From NCBI GenBank assembly GCA_009363875.1, contig CM018695.1, positions 12,744,755 through 12,808,754 of the forward strand: DNA of 64,000 nt, in the 5' to 3' direction. A program made the position numbers and the translations under genes. Within the stretch, counting starts at the first letter, position 1. Each line of letters opens with the position of its first letter. Positions 11,578-23,805 of the stretch are shown here, one piece after another. This DNA comes from Mikania micrantha. Its lineage: Eukaryota; Streptophyta; Magnoliopsida; Asterales; Asteraceae. Below the pieces are notes generated by a model, which was given only the letters and a program-made list of their open reading frames with translations, made no database searches and was not told the origin of the DNA.

Positions 11578-13179
11578 ACTTGCTTTGTGTATTCTCTTGT
11601 AAAAAAATGTTGATTCTAATTAAATATCCTATAGTTATTTTTTATTTAAGTTATTAAGAACTACATATGCATGATGGTGAGTTTTGGTTTTTAAATTATT
11701 CGATTTCGATATTTAAATGTTAAATAAGCTTCTGTTGCAAATGATTTTATAAAAAACTTTTTTAAAAACCAACAATATATGCTATTAAAAACCATTCTTA
11801 ATTTTAAGTCATAATAAAGTACAAAATCTCAAGTAGAAATACTACTCTCTAATATATATTTTGTAATTATCCATTGAATTTAAATGTCACTATCCATTAA
11901 AATGATTTTAGCCCCACATGTCACAATATGTTTTACATATTAATTGTAAGATACTTAAAAAATGTGTACATTGTCCAAGAACCAGTAGTAGCCAGTATAT
12001 CCAGGGTCCCCTTGGTTAATTACATAGATGGACAAAAGGTCCAACTAGCTCCAATTCCAAGTATAGTACAAGTCTCTTTGAATTTCTTTATGTATAGAAA
12101 TTAGAAAGTTAATCCAGCAAAGTTACCATAGTGATTAACGCTTAGTTCTTTCTCTCTGAAACCAGGATTAAAGTCTCACTGGTAACACTTTAATGAATAC
12201 CAGGTGAGAGGAGGAATCTTGAACTTAATCTCGGGTTCTGATCAACCATTAATGGGGGACGAGAGTTTGCCTATTACACGGGTTCCCGCGCATCGATCAG
12301 GAAGGGTACACAGGCTGTCTCTGAGAGATTAGGTGCCTTGTGCGAATGCTAAAATTAGTTTGTAATTGAATATGAAGTGAGTTAACTTGTTTTTTAGCTA
12401 AATTATAAATTGTAATGAGTTATTGGGTCAAATATTTAAGGAACAAGTTTTTCTTTTACCTTTTATAAAATTCGTAACTAGGTTAAATACATTTAAAAAA
12501 TTGGAATGTAAATTATATGTGTTTGTTGTAAAATAAATTTATATATATATATATATATAATATACAAATTTTTTTAAAGAATTAGGGCTCCCTAAAAATA
12601 TAGGGCATGTGCGGTCGCACTTGCTCTAAGACCCCATGGGGGTACGGTATAACGGTCAGCAATTGAGGAATCGATTTTAATTACCAACCCCCAGGATAAC
12701 TGAAGGTAGCACGACGAGACCCTTGTGGTTAAAAAAAATAAAAATAGAAAGTGAAACACATGCAAATCTGGAGAGAGAAACAAAGGGTTAGTAAGACACA
12801 AGCTAGATGTCAAATGTCATAGTGAGATTTGTGTTTGTACTGATCAGTAAAAGAAGATAATTTCATGTGGTTTAGTTTCTTGGAGTGGGAATTGCTTCAA
12901 CACAGTGGCCATAATCTGCTTACAGAATCTCACCTCCAAATATAGCAACACAAAGGATACCATCTGATTCTTAATATTCATCTTCTCTCTCTAAAACACA
13001 CACACACCTCTCTCTCTCTCTCTAAAGACCTACTGATTGATGATAAGTTTCTTAACAGATTCTGTTTATAAAGACATCAATCCTGAACAAAACCCAAGTG
13101 GGTTTAGATCTTTTGGTCCAAAACTTTGCATGTATCGCTGAATCTCAACTTCTTAGGTATTAAAGATCTGATTTTTTTT
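11578..13179. other. Upstream region of the EPFL gene
   Basis: No other gene is visible. There is a short (TA)n at 12540-12559 and a CT/CA-rich stretch at 12986-13023, just before the start codon, that would suit a 5' UTR. 12120-12350 and 12590-12735 are less AT-rich and may be unclassified repeats. I could not place a TATA box with confidence. Confidence 0.4.
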
Positions 13180-14744
13180 ATGGGTCATTTTATCATATTC
13201 AAACTCATGTCTACTCTCACAAAACATCTATCAGCACTACTGTTCTTGTTCTTGTTCCTCACATTCATTTGTATACTCAAGAACCCATCACCAGGTATGT
13301 AATCTGGTCTCATTTAGATTATAGTTTTATTCGATTAATTATTTTTCTTCATTTTGATAATTTTATTTGATTTAATATGATTTCTAGCTACAAGATGACC
13401 CCTATTTGTTTTACAGTTTGCAGATATGGATTGGGTTTCAAACACCAGGTGGGTTCTGGTCTCTACTTTCAGGTTAGGGTTTATGTTAATTAATCACCAT
13501 CTGATGTAAAAAAAATTTGGCTTCCAAATACTTTTTTTAATTTTCAAATAATTTACTTTTAATATCATAATAATGAGTTTTTTTTTTTCTCAAAAATGGG
13601 TGTAGAAAGAAACTTATTTATAAAATGAGTGATTTAAGAAATATTTTACTGTGTATATTGAAAACTTTAATTTTTTCAACTCATAATTTTAATGGAAATA
13701 AATGAAAGGGTTTCTAAAAAACACATTTTTTGGATTTTCCTACTTTATAAAAAAAAAATAATTATTTAATTAACATTTTATTTAACTTTTTTATAAAATG
13801 TTTTTTTAATAGAAATGCTTTTAGTTTTTAATAAAAACTTTTTAATTTTACTTAAAGAATTCGTAAACAATTTAAGAAAACTTGTTCGACTAATTTATGT
13901 TAATGAACCATCAGGATATATCATGTGTTGAGATGGTTTGATCAATAAATCAAAACATAGATAAAAAAAAATTATAAAGAATTTTTAAAAAAATGTATTT
14001 GATTAAATTATGTTATGAATTAAATTAAGAAGTATCTTTAAATCGCGCATATATGAACTCTTTTAGAAAAATGTTAGGTTAAAATAAAAAAGAACAGCTT
14101 GTTGAAAAATAAAATTTTATCCCCGGAACCATTAAAATCATAATATTATCTGAAACCTTTTCATCGACTTTTTTAAATAACACTACTGTACATAGAATTT
14201 TTTTATCCAATAAATATATTAGTGAAAATTTTGAAGTTTTCTATAAACAATCATTTTTTAAAAATTGCTTAAATTATTTATTTTTGTAAATCGGTTTTCT
14301 ATCTCTATTCATTTATATAGGGAATTATTCTATTAAGAACCATTAAATATGAAAGAACCAAAAGAACCACAATTATGACCATAAGTTTTGAAGGGTATAA
14401 AAGTAATTTCTCTTGAAAATAGGGGAAGTTACCTTTATACCCTTCAAATTTGTGGCTAGAAATGGTTCTTTTAGTTCTTAACTTATATTGGTTCTCATTT
14501 GAACATCCTCCTATATATATATATATATATAGGGAGATGTTCCATTAAGAACTAAATTTTTATTAGGAACTTAAGAACTGCATAATAGAGTTGTACATTG
14601 TGCATAAAAATTTTAAAGTAGCAGGAGAGAAAAAAGTGGAGCAGTTAAAAAACCAACTCATGTATAAAACTTAAAGCATGATGTATAAGTGTATTATGCG
14701 GTTCTTTAGTTCCTAACAAAACTTTGGTTCTCAATAGAACACAT

Positions 14745-14827
<83 letters not shown>

Positions 14828-15893
14828 AATGGATCATATAAGAACCCTCCATAATTGAGAGAACTTAATAACTCTCATCCAATGGTTCAATTTTCCAAGA
14901 TTTAATCTAATGGTGACAAGTGTCACTAATTAACTTTTAATACAAAAGGGCATTATAGTCTTTTGTGTTAATTACAAAAATCAGATTTAATACAAGAGTG
15001 ACAAGTGTCACACTCTTAAAAAACCATCTATTTTCCTATTTTTTTAAATTAAAGTTACCCCCTTGATTTTTACACACTTATAACTTTTTTATACTACGTT
15101 ATTTTTTTATAAAAATTACACCATTAAACTCGTCATATTTTTCTCGTTAATTTCATTATAGTCATGCCCAAATTTTTTCAGGTGTTCGTAATTACACTAA
15201 CTTAAAAAACATAAATACAATAATTTTTCTCATTTTTCAAATATTTTCCATCAAATTTTTTTTCTCCCATCTTAAATATATTTTACAAACTTATTTTTTA
15301 TTATAAAATTTAGTTAATTAGATAAATTTATATCAAATAAGATAGAAAGTTATATAATTGTAACGTAAAAAAAAATAATAAGTTACAGCTCGTTACATCA
15401 GTGTAACGACTCGTTACATCAGTGTAATTATGAACACTTTGAAAAAATTCAGCTCATTACATCAGTGTAATTAGGAACACTTTGAAAAAATTCAACTCGT
15501 TACATCAGTGTAATTACGAACACTTTGAAAAAATTTAGCTCGTTACATCAGTGTAATTTCGAAAACTTTAAATTTTTTTGACAAAAAATTTTTTTGACAA
15601 AAGTATACTTGAATTAAAGATAAAAATGTGACAAATTTAATGGTGTAATTTTTTTAAAAAAATAATAATGTATATAAAAGTTACGAAGGTTTAAAAAATT
15701 GGGGGGTAAACTTTTATTTTAAAAATCAAATCAAGTACACCACACAAATCTCTAAAATACCCTTAGAGAAATCTCCACCACTCATTTTTCCCAGATTTAA
15801 TATGGACCACACATTTCAAATTTATTAATTTAGACAACCAATCAAATTGAGTTTATGGGTTATCTCAATTACTATGGGTTCTCATTCACTCCT

Positions 15894-15959
<66 letters not shown>

Positions 15960-18900
15960 GATCATATAATAACCCACCTTAATTGAGGTAATCCATTAAC
16001 CATGACAAAAGACACTTAAATCTTCGAAATTCTTTTTATGGTCTTTTTTATACAAAAATAGAGGGGGCTCCTTTTTTAAATTTTTGCTAATTAATATCTT
16101 CGCAGTGTAACGCAAACTTACACTTCGTTTAACTTCTAAACGCTTGTAAATTAGCAAAAACTTAAAAAAGAGCCCTCCTATTTTTGTATAAAAAAGGACC
16201 ATGAATTTTTTTTTCCGAAGATTTGAGCGTTTTTTGCCAGGGTTAATGGGTTATCTCAATTAAGGTGGGTTAACAACGGATCCTTACCCTATATATATGT
16301 GTGTGTGTGTGTTTTATATACATATTTATATAACAATTATGTGTGGAAAATAATCAAAATATGTTATTTTTTATATTTGTTGAAATCACGGAAGAGAAAA
16401 ACAAAACTAACAGTAGTATTAAATTTATGTCTATTGAGATTATTTAAAAAAAAGTAATAGCATTACAAAAAGACAAAATATGGAGGAAATAAAAAGAAGT
16501 GTATCGGGTGTTGGAGTAAAATAATCTTTGCCACCATCAAAACGAGGGTAGGATCGACCAACGAGAGCTTCAATTATTGTTTTGATAAAATTGCACATGA
16601 AAGTTAACATCTGAAATAATCACTGTGTTATATTCTTTTAGAAAAATAGCTTTTTACCATTGAATGCGTATTTTTTTAATTTTAAGTATATATAATTCGT
16701 CTATTTTTCTATATATAATTCGTCTATTTTTCTGGTTGGCTTACCTACAATTTATATTCACACTTTTTTAAACATGCTTTTGGGTTTTATAATTCTAATT
16801 TTTACAATAACATGATATTTTCACTATATTTCGATTGTTTCAATTTTGTTAACATTTTTTTACAATAATATAACTTACTAATGATGTTCAAATATATCAT
16901 TCCAACAAGTTTTTTAAAACATAGAGTTGTATCCTATATTATTTACGATTGGCCTCTCCACGAATCATGCGTAAATATTTATATACTCTTAAAATATAAT
17001 CGTTGCGGTATAAACATTTATTACAATCGAGTCAATTTATGTTTCTTGTTGGGTTAAGTCTGACATATATTTACTTTTTATACATTTCGACATAAATATT
17101 AGTCAAAGTTAATTTTGTCTATGTTTCTAGTCGACCTAAGTACAATATATTTTTAACTTTTTAAATACGCCTTCGGGTTTTGTACTTTTAATTTTTACAC
17201 CTACATAATATTTTAACTATATTTAATTTAATTTGTTTAGTTTTTGTTAACATTTTTTACAATAATGTAACTTATTAATAATTTTCAAATATATGACTTA
17301 ACTACAATATACTTTTAGCTTTTTAAATACACCTGCACAAACTTTTTCTACTCTTAAAATATAATCCTTGTGTTATTAATACTAATTAAAATCGAGTTCA
17401 TTTATGTTTTTAGTCGGGTCACGTTCGATATACTTTTACTTTTTATACGTTTCGACACAAATAATTGTTAAAACGGATTCCATCTACATTTCTGGTCACC
17501 TTACCTACGATAAATTTTTACTTTTTTAGATATGCGTTCAGGTTTCGTAATTCTAATTTTTAGAACGATACGATATTTAACTACATTTCGATTGTTTTAG
17601 GTTTTTTAACATTTTTTTTATAATGATGTAGCATATTAATGATTTTCAAATATATCGTTGCAATAAGTTTTAAAGAATATGGAGTTTATCTCCTGTATTA
17701 TATATGATCGGCCTATCCATGAATCATGCGCAAACTTTTTCTACTCTTAAAATACAATAGTTGCAGTATAAATATTAATTTAAATTAATTCCATTTATTT
17801 TCTAGTTGGTTTTACCATAATATATTTTTACTTTTTATACGTTTCGATAAAAATATTAGTCAAAACGGATTCCGTCTAGTTTCTTTTAGATCTTTTTGGA
17901 ATGATAACCTACATGTCATCTTTTTTTTTTTTTGCCTTAATATTTTTCTCATATATGAAACTATTTTAGGCCTAAAATTATAGAAGCTAGCCTCAAAATT
18001 TACGTATTTAGGTATTTCTAGTAATTCTCAATATATATATTTTTTTAACGGCTATAAGTTTACTCAAAATAAAATATTATATCAATGCAGCCCTTCGTGT
18101 TTAAATAGCTAACGGTTTTGTCCCACAAACCTAACTATTCTAACGGTTTTGGCCCCAACCATCTCTTGTGATTCTGTTAGAATGATTATGATTGAAGGCT
18201 AAAATTGTTAGTTGTTTAAACCACACAGACTGTATTTATATAAAAGATTTTATTTTCGGTTTAAATATTTAAAACACCTAAACTACACGGAACAAAACCG
18301 TAATTTACTCATAAAAACGTCAATTTAGTTCAAATAAAAATGAGTTGTAAGTAAACAAATAGTGTATTTGCATAATTTTTAGTAATTTTATTATCAAATA
18401 TATTATTTATAATTTTTACACATTTAAATCTACTTTATTCTTATAATTTTTAGGTTACTACTCTTGAACCGTATTACGTTAAGATGTTATCCATCTTAAT
18501 TCGTTCCAAATTATAATGTTACTCGTTTCAACTTAAATTACTCATTAAAACAACTCATTTATCTTTTTTTAAATCATGATTCTTAGGTCTTTGGTAATTA
18601 ATAAATTTACTTATATCTTAAGTCCATTTAGTTCTATATTGTTAAGAGAATTCTTTAAAATTACTTTTGAGATCCTTGAAAACAACAAAAAAAAGAAAAG
18701 GAGATAATTTGAGTCAAATGTTATATATCTTGTAACTAATAAAGAATACATTTACATCACGTCGTACCTTCTTTTAGGAGATGTAGTCCATACTAAAAGC
18801 CTACGGAAGGAGACAAATTTATTGACCACTTTTTATACTTTGGAAAATTGTAACATTCAGAAACTTAATAATTTACAAATGAGTTCAACTCTCATTACAT

Positions 18901-21900
18901 ATATGTTACACTGATAGCTGATAAGACATAAACACAAATAGTGTTGACACGGACAAGACACAATAAGTAATCATGTTATTTTTTTCAAACAATATAAACA
19001 TCTTTATTAGCAAGTTACAGGATAAAATATGTTTAGAGATATAATAAGAAAAAACATATTTAGTGAAAAAAAGGTTTCTAAAATCTCATTAAAGTCTTAA
19101 ATAATAGTGGTTGTTGGTGGAGCTCAGTTGGTAAGAGCTAGGCCTCCCAATGTGGAGGTCCTGAGTTCGAATCCTCCGGGTAACACTTTCAATCACATGC
19201 AATGAAGGGGAGAAGCTGCACCTCATAGAGGTCAGGGGTTCGAACCTGAGCAGGAGAGAGGGTTTACGGCAGTGTGCCGGTTCTCGCTTATCTGGTGTGG
19301 CTGGGGTGGCTACGATGGGAATGTCATTGCCCACTCTATTGCCACTCAAGCCGTTCAAAAAAAAAAGTCTTAAATAATACATAATCCGTAACATAATGGC
19401 CCATTAATTCTTAATATATTTGAAACAATAATCCATAAAAATCCTAACACATGACGATAAAATTTAAAACATTTTTTTTTAATAGCAATTTTTTTTCCAC
19501 ATTTTTGTCCACTATGGGACTAGAACCCTCAACCTATTTTAAGGACACATTTAACACACCTTGATACCGTTGGGACAAATGTCCTATTGGTATAAAATTT
19601 AACACATAAGAATCTAAATCCATCTGAAATAACACACATGAACCAAAAGTGTGCAGTGACCAATATAAAGCGGTCAAACTTTTTTGTTAATTTAATATGT
19701 TTATGATGCTACCGAAGTTGTTGGTTGATGATTGGTTAGAAATATCTCCTTTGAAAGTGACCACGTAGGTTCAAAATTACCAAACTTTATTTTTCTTTTC
19801 ATTTATTATTTATAATAATATATTTTGTTTTCTAAGTATTAATTCGCAACGCACTAACCATGGGCGAAGAATGAGTACACCGCGACCGCCTCCCTCTTTT
19901 TTCGTCAGTAGTGTTAATTTAGAGCTGAATGGTTATTTTTAGTTAAAAATACGGGTTTCGCCCCCTTCTTTAAAATATTTAATATGTATTCCGAGTTTCA
20001 TAAATTTTCGCCCCCTTCCCTAACTCTCAAACTCCGTCAGTGACACTAACTATAATGTTATTTTTTATATGTGAATTTATCTTAAAAATCAGACGGACAA
20101 CCTTATATATCTGTTTTAAATACATATATACTTTAATATCATCAACAAAACACTTATAATAAAGTTCGTAAATATGTCACATCACATTGTGTTGTTTTTG
20201 ATTTTCCTAAAATCTTTACAATTAAATTATTTGTTCAAGTTTTCATACCACAACAAACACAACATAATAATATTTTATATTTATGTTTCAAATAGGCTTT
20301 ACTCATACCACTTTACAATAACATGCAAAGTAACTTTGCTTGTTAAATTTAAATAGTAAATATATTAACAAAATCGTACACGGCATGTAACACAAAAATT
20401 AACTTCTGAAAATAGATTAATAAAGTTGAATATTACCAATGTTTTCATAACCGGACCGGACGTCGAACCGGTCTCTTTACTGGTCAGAGGTCCGAACGGT
20501 CGGACCGGTTGAACCAGATGATTTTATATACATTTTATAAATATATATATATATAAAATCAAAAAAAAAATATAAAAATATAAAAAAAACAGTTCAACCA
20601 CCGGTCCGACCGGCCGGTTCACCTAAAAACGGTCCAGAACCCCTAACCGGACCGGTCCGACCAGCAGTTCCCGGTCCGACCGATCCGGCCGGTCCGGTTT
20701 TCAAAACATTGAATATTACCCAAATGTGAAAGGATACATAATTAATGAATCTAAGGTATTTAAAAAACTAGTTTAGCTCTTAAAGTGGCTTTAGTTTCTT
20801 TTTAACCACCAAAATAAATAATAAATAAATAAATAATAAGTGAACTACTATAACAACGTCTTTTTAACATTTCTTATTTGTGGTGCATGCATATGATATA
20901 TATGTGTGTGGTTTTCAAAGGGTAAAAGTAAAATTGCACAACTTTAACGTTATTTTATTTATTTTTTGAAAATAACATTAAAAATCGGAGCTGCTTCAGA
21001 GCTGCTTCAGAGTAGCCTCTATATCCCAACTGAGATAGTGGTAAGGTTTGTCTTTTTTTTTCGTCTTCACACTCTACTAAAAATCATGGTTGTAGAAGTC
21101 GCTAGGCGTTAGTCGGGCGGCGAGGTACCGCCTAGGGATTAATCGGGATTAATCGGCGCTAGGCGGATTGAAATTTTTATATGTAATTTTACAAATATAT
21201 ATTATATACACACATTTTAAAATCAATAATTTAATACAATACTTCAAATAATTTAAAAAATAAACTTAAATATACTAAATAAATAACTTCAAAGTACAAG
21301 CTTAAATACTGAGTTCAAAGTTTAGAGATGAATTTCGATGTTAACAGGTTGGATTCGATGTTTCAGAGACATATTAATGATTTTTGGTTGAGAAATGTCT
21401 AAATAATCATAAAATTGGTCTTTTTTTACCAGAAAAAAGTCAAAAAAAAAAGTTTAAAAAAATCAAAAAAAAATAAAAATCTGACTAAGCCGACTAGGCC
21501 CCGCCTAGGCCGCCTAGACCCCACCTAGGCCACCTAGCGCCTAGACACCGTCTAGGCTAAAATCGAGACAGTAGATAGGCGCCGCCTATATGTCGATTTT
21601 TACAACAATGCTAAAAAGTAAGAATATGCTTGATAAGTTTGTTTGTTTATAAAGACGCCTCTTAGCTACTGAGTTTATTGAACCCCCAGCCAACACAATT
21701 TTAATAATAATAATAAATACATGAGGGTCCCAAGTTCCCAACCAAGGGTAAATTTTTTTTTGAACGGCAACCAAGGGTAAATAAGGTCATGTTCAACCAT
21801 CCCCCGTGAACACCGCCTTGTCCCCTCAGGATCTAATGTACAACTCATAATGCATAATGTACATCTATGTAAACCTTATATTTCTTCTTTGTTTTGTTCG

Positions 21901-22123
21901 TTGCAAGATTGAAAAAGAGACCCTATGGCCTTTGACCACCACTGGTTCTAGACGGAGACTAACCGGACCCGGGTCATCACCGCCACGCTGCGCTTTAAAA
22001 TGCGGGAGATGCAGCCCGTGCAAGCCGGTTCATGTGTTGGTGCCACCAGGGACGCCGGTGACCACTGAATACTACCCGGAAGCATGGAGGTGCAAATGTG
22101 GAAACAGATTTTACATGCCATGA
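13180..22123 (+). CDS. EPFL: EPIDERMAL PATTERNING FACTOR-LIKE peptide (EPFL4/6 type), three exons
   Basis: A secreted cysteine-rich signalling peptide precursor. The family acts in the apoplast on ERECTA-family receptor kinases; EPFL4/6 members are known for inflorescence and stem growth. Exon 1 (13180-13294, ATG in a good position, an alternative ATG at 13207) encodes a basic N-terminus and a hydrophobic core, LLFLFLFLTFIC, fitting a signal peptide. Exon 2 (13417-13448) is 32 nt, after a TTTTACAG acceptor. Exon 3 (21908-22123) encodes the mature domain: GSSPPRC, KCGRC, PCKPVHV, YYPEAWRCKCGN and the C-terminal FYMP, with six cysteines. Phases fit (115+32+216 nt = 120 aa plus stop). An alternative exon 2 donor at 13472 (TTTCAG|GTTAGG) also keeps frame and gives 128 aa. 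Intron 2 is about 8.4 kb and full of transposons. Exon 3 is near certain. The joining of exons 1 and 2 is inferred from splice sites and phase. Confidence 0.88.
14319..14513. mobile_element. Foldback MITE in EPFL intron 2
   Basis: AGGGAATTATTC...AAGAACC at one end and GGTTCTC...GAACATCCTCCT at the other. The internal arms TTTGAAGGGTATAAAAGTAA and TTACCTTTATACCCTTCAAA are complementary. It ends against (TA)n on the right. Confidence 0.8.
14531..14748. mobile_element. Foldback MITE between TA tracts
   Basis: The termini AGGGAGATGTTC and GAACACATCCCT are inverted, and the inner arms TAGGAACTTAAGAACTGCATAAT and ATTATGCGGTTCTTTAGTTCCTA pair with a few mismatches. It is bounded by TA repeats on both sides. 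Confidence 0.85.
14749..14825. repeat. (TA)n microsatellite
   Basis: Roughly 38 TA units between two MITEs. Confidence 0.95.
14826..15897. mobile_element. 1.07-kb TIR element in EPFL intron 2
   Basis: The left end (GATCATATAAGAACCC, AATTGAGAGAAC) and right end (GGGTTATCTCAATT, GGGTTCTCATTCACTCC) are inverted repeats of one another. It is flanked by (TA)n on both sides, shares end motifs with the element at 15956, and has no ORF. A 43-bp tandem array lies inside. Confidence 0.75.
15386..15560. repeat. 43-bp tandem repeat inside the TIR element
   Basis: About four units built on CTCGTTACATCAGTGTAATT followed by GAACACTTTGAAAAAATT. Within the unit GTTACATCAGTGTAA(C) is itself a short inverted repeat (TTACA...TGTAA). 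Confidence 0.88.
15898..15955. repeat. (TA)n microsatellite
   Basis: About 28 TA units between two TIR elements. Confidence 0.95.
15956..16290. mobile_element. Long-hairpin MITE in EPFL intron 2
   Basis: Most of the 335 bp folds on itself. Ends are GATCATATAATAACCCACC and its near complement GGGTTAACAACGGATCC. Inner arms include ACCTTAATTGAG / CTCAATTAAGGT and TTTTTATACAAAAATAG / CTATTTTTGTATAAAAA. Bounded by (TA)n. Confidence 0.88.
16700..17890. repeat. Degenerate 370-390-bp tandem repeat in EPFL intron 2
   Basis: About three diverged units. A TTCGGGTTTTGTA-like block followed by CTAATTTTTA recurs near 16783, 17170 and 17537. A block ATGCGCAAACTTTTTCTACTC recurs near 16964, 17335 and 17724. 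A/T-rich, non-coding. Confidence 0.7.
17891..19090. other. EPFL intron 2, no further feature seen
   Basis: AT-rich intronic sequence without an ORF, hairpin or repeat that I can support. Confidence 0.4.
19107..19363 (+). mobile_element. tRNA-derived SINE, full length
   Basis: Perfect 16-bp target duplications AAAGTCTTAAATAATA flank the 257-bp element (19091-19106 and 19364-19379). The head is tRNA-like: box A AGCTCAGTTGGTAAGAG and box B GAGTTCGAATCC. A second B-like motif GGGGTTCGAACC occurs near 19227. The tail is GCCGTTC plus poly-A. Box A and B would support RNA polymerase III transcription; mobilisation would depend on LINE enzymes from elsewhere. Confidence 0.93.
19473..19591 (-). mobile_element. 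Short SINE, minus strand
   Basis: Flanked by 16-bp duplications, ATAAAATTTAAAACAT and ATAAAATTTAACACAT, with one mismatch. Read on the minus strand it has a box-B-like GGGTTCTAGTCCC and ends AAATGTGG plus poly-A. A diverged copy lies at 55650-55770 in the same orientation. Confidence 0.75.
20438..20710. mobile_element. Mutator-type MITE
   Basis: The terminal inverted repeats AATGTTTTCATAACCGGACC and GGTCCGGTTTTCAAAACATT enclose 273 bp. Perfect 10-bp target duplications GAATATTACC lie at 20428-20437 and 20711-20720, a length typical of Mutator-like elements. The interior has many CCGGTCCGACC motifs and an AT-rich loop. No transposase. Confidence 0.88.
21085..21610. mobile_element. Foldback MITE with GCCTAGGC motifs
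   Basis: The termini CATGGTTGTAGAAGTCG and CGATTTTTACAACAATG are inverted. Each arm is loaded with CGCCTAGG/CCTAGGCGG motifs, with AT-rich sequence between. Flanks CTAAAAAT and CTAAAAAG resemble a target duplication. Lies about 300 bp before EPFL exon 3. Confidence 0.82.
21754..21768 (-). mobile_element. 15-bp SINE 3' tail with perfect target duplications
   Basis: The 15 bases TTTTTTTTGAACGGC are the reverse complement of the SINE 3' end GCCGTTC plus poly-A seen at 10435 and 19350. Perfect 14-bp repeats AACCAAGGGTAAAT (21740-21753 and 21769-21782) flank them. This looks like an extremely 5'-truncated insertion, 140 bp before EPFL exon 3. Confidence 0.8.
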
Positions 22124-23319
22124 GGCTTTTTGTTGGGTAGTTATTAGTGAGGTTGTTGTTATGCTAAATTACGAGGGGGTGTTTTGCCATTCATCAATTA
22201 AGTAGGACTGATATCAGAAAAGTGAGAAACATATAGAAGCATCATTAATATAACGCTAATATGAGTGTTGAGATTTATTTCAAGCCCTGAAAACGTGATT
22301 TACAAAAATCTGTAAAGGGTGTATGTATATGGAATATGGAATTGCTTGTTTCATTTATTATTTTTTTCGTTAACTAAATTAATTAATATCTTTTAGATTC
22401 ATAAGATAAAAACTTTTTGGAAGGAAAAACACACACATAGGCACTTCTCATAATATATATTACAATGTCTAAGATTTTTTAGAAAATAATAGATTCACAA
22501 CAAAAGTTCTTTGATACATCGACATATGCTGATGACATATAGTCGGCAATAACTTTCTCGAAGACATGTCGTCGGTAATAATTTTGACGCAACACATTCA
22601 ATACTACAAATTTTATTGTCATCGCCTTAAATTTCGTTGGTATTGATTTCTCTCAATTACATGTCGTAGCAACAAGTTTGTTGCAAAAACTCGACTCAAA
22701 AAGATTTTTTGTCAATTAAAATAAAACTAAAAAATATATTAATATTTTCCATTTGCCGACAACAAACATGTCATTGCACAATCTAAATATAATGTATTAT
22801 TATTTTTTTATCTATAGTTAGCCATGTCGGTTGTATTATTAAAAAAATATGTCCTAGCTTAGAGTTTATAGAATTAAAGACCTCAAATTGTTTAGTAATC
22901 AACTTTTTGATTGTAATGAATTCTTATTAGTATAAATCAAATGTGTCTTCTTATTGTTTTAATTTTCATAATTAATTTATATATTCTATTGATAATTATA
23001 CTTTTTATAGATGTCTTTTATTCTTATTTATTTTTTATTTCTCAAGTCTGGATAAAGTAGTATTCTATTGGCCGTTTATGTACTTAAAAGTTTGAGACGA
23101 CCCTAAGAATTAATAACGATGCATGTGGAAGTCGTTTGTTTGCCAACTAGCGATATAGAGGCCCCAACCTGTGAAGTTAGATATTCGAAGCTTGAATATG
23201 TTGTAAAAATCAAAGGAAACCCATTAGAACTTAGAAGAGACACACGATGCCAGAGTTCACAAACGATCCTTCGACAATGAAGTTTTCAAAGTGTGAAAAT
23301 ATATATAATGCGTATGCAT
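22124..23319. other. EPFL 3' flank, no gene
   Basis: AT-rich. 22505-22690 repeats ACATGTCGTCGG/GACGACATG-like words, which resemble the subterminal repeats of CACTA transposons, but no CACTA terminus was found. No poly-A signal chosen. Confidence 0.35.
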
Positions 23320-23805
23320 AGGTGAGCATACAAAACCCAAAAACCGAAACAGAACCGAAAATAACCGAAACCGACTTAACCGATCGGTTACGGTTAAGAC
23401 AGGGTAAAAACTGAACAATTCGGTTACGGTTACGGTTTACGCATCCCCAATAACCGAAACCGAACCGATATGTATATTTTCATGTATTTTTCATATGTTT
23501 TTCATGTATTTTCATGTATCTTGTGTTTGAACCATATTTTCATGTTTGTTTATATATTTAATGTAATTTTCATGTATATGTATGTTTGAAAGAGATTCAA
23601 AACAATAAAAACGATTTCGATAACCAAATTTTTAACATCAAAATAATCACTAGAAAAATAATCAAAATAACCGAAACCGACCTCTATAACCGAAATAACC
23701 GAAACCGGTGCTTGGTTACGGTTTCGGCTTCCAAAAGTTTAATAACCGATCCGTCGGTTTCGGTGGAACCTAATAACCGAACCGAACCGACATTTGCATA
23801 CCCCT
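23320..23805. mobile_element. Foldback element rich in AACCGAAACCG
   Basis: Ends AGGTGAGCATACAAAA and TTTGCATACCCCT are roughly inverted. The arms consist of AACCGAAACCGA and its complement, with a TTTTCATGTAT-rich centre. It belongs to the same type as the elements at 11166, 56012 and 61411. Target duplication not convincing. Confidence 0.7.

Noticed and set aside
19112..19181. A functional tRNA gene
   Set aside because: Box A and B are good, but the acceptor stem does not pair, and target duplications plus a poly-A tail show it is the head of a SINE.
22505..22690. CACTA transposon subterminal repeats
   Set aside because: The GACGACATG-like words are suggestive, but no CACTA end, 3-bp target duplication or transposase was seen.
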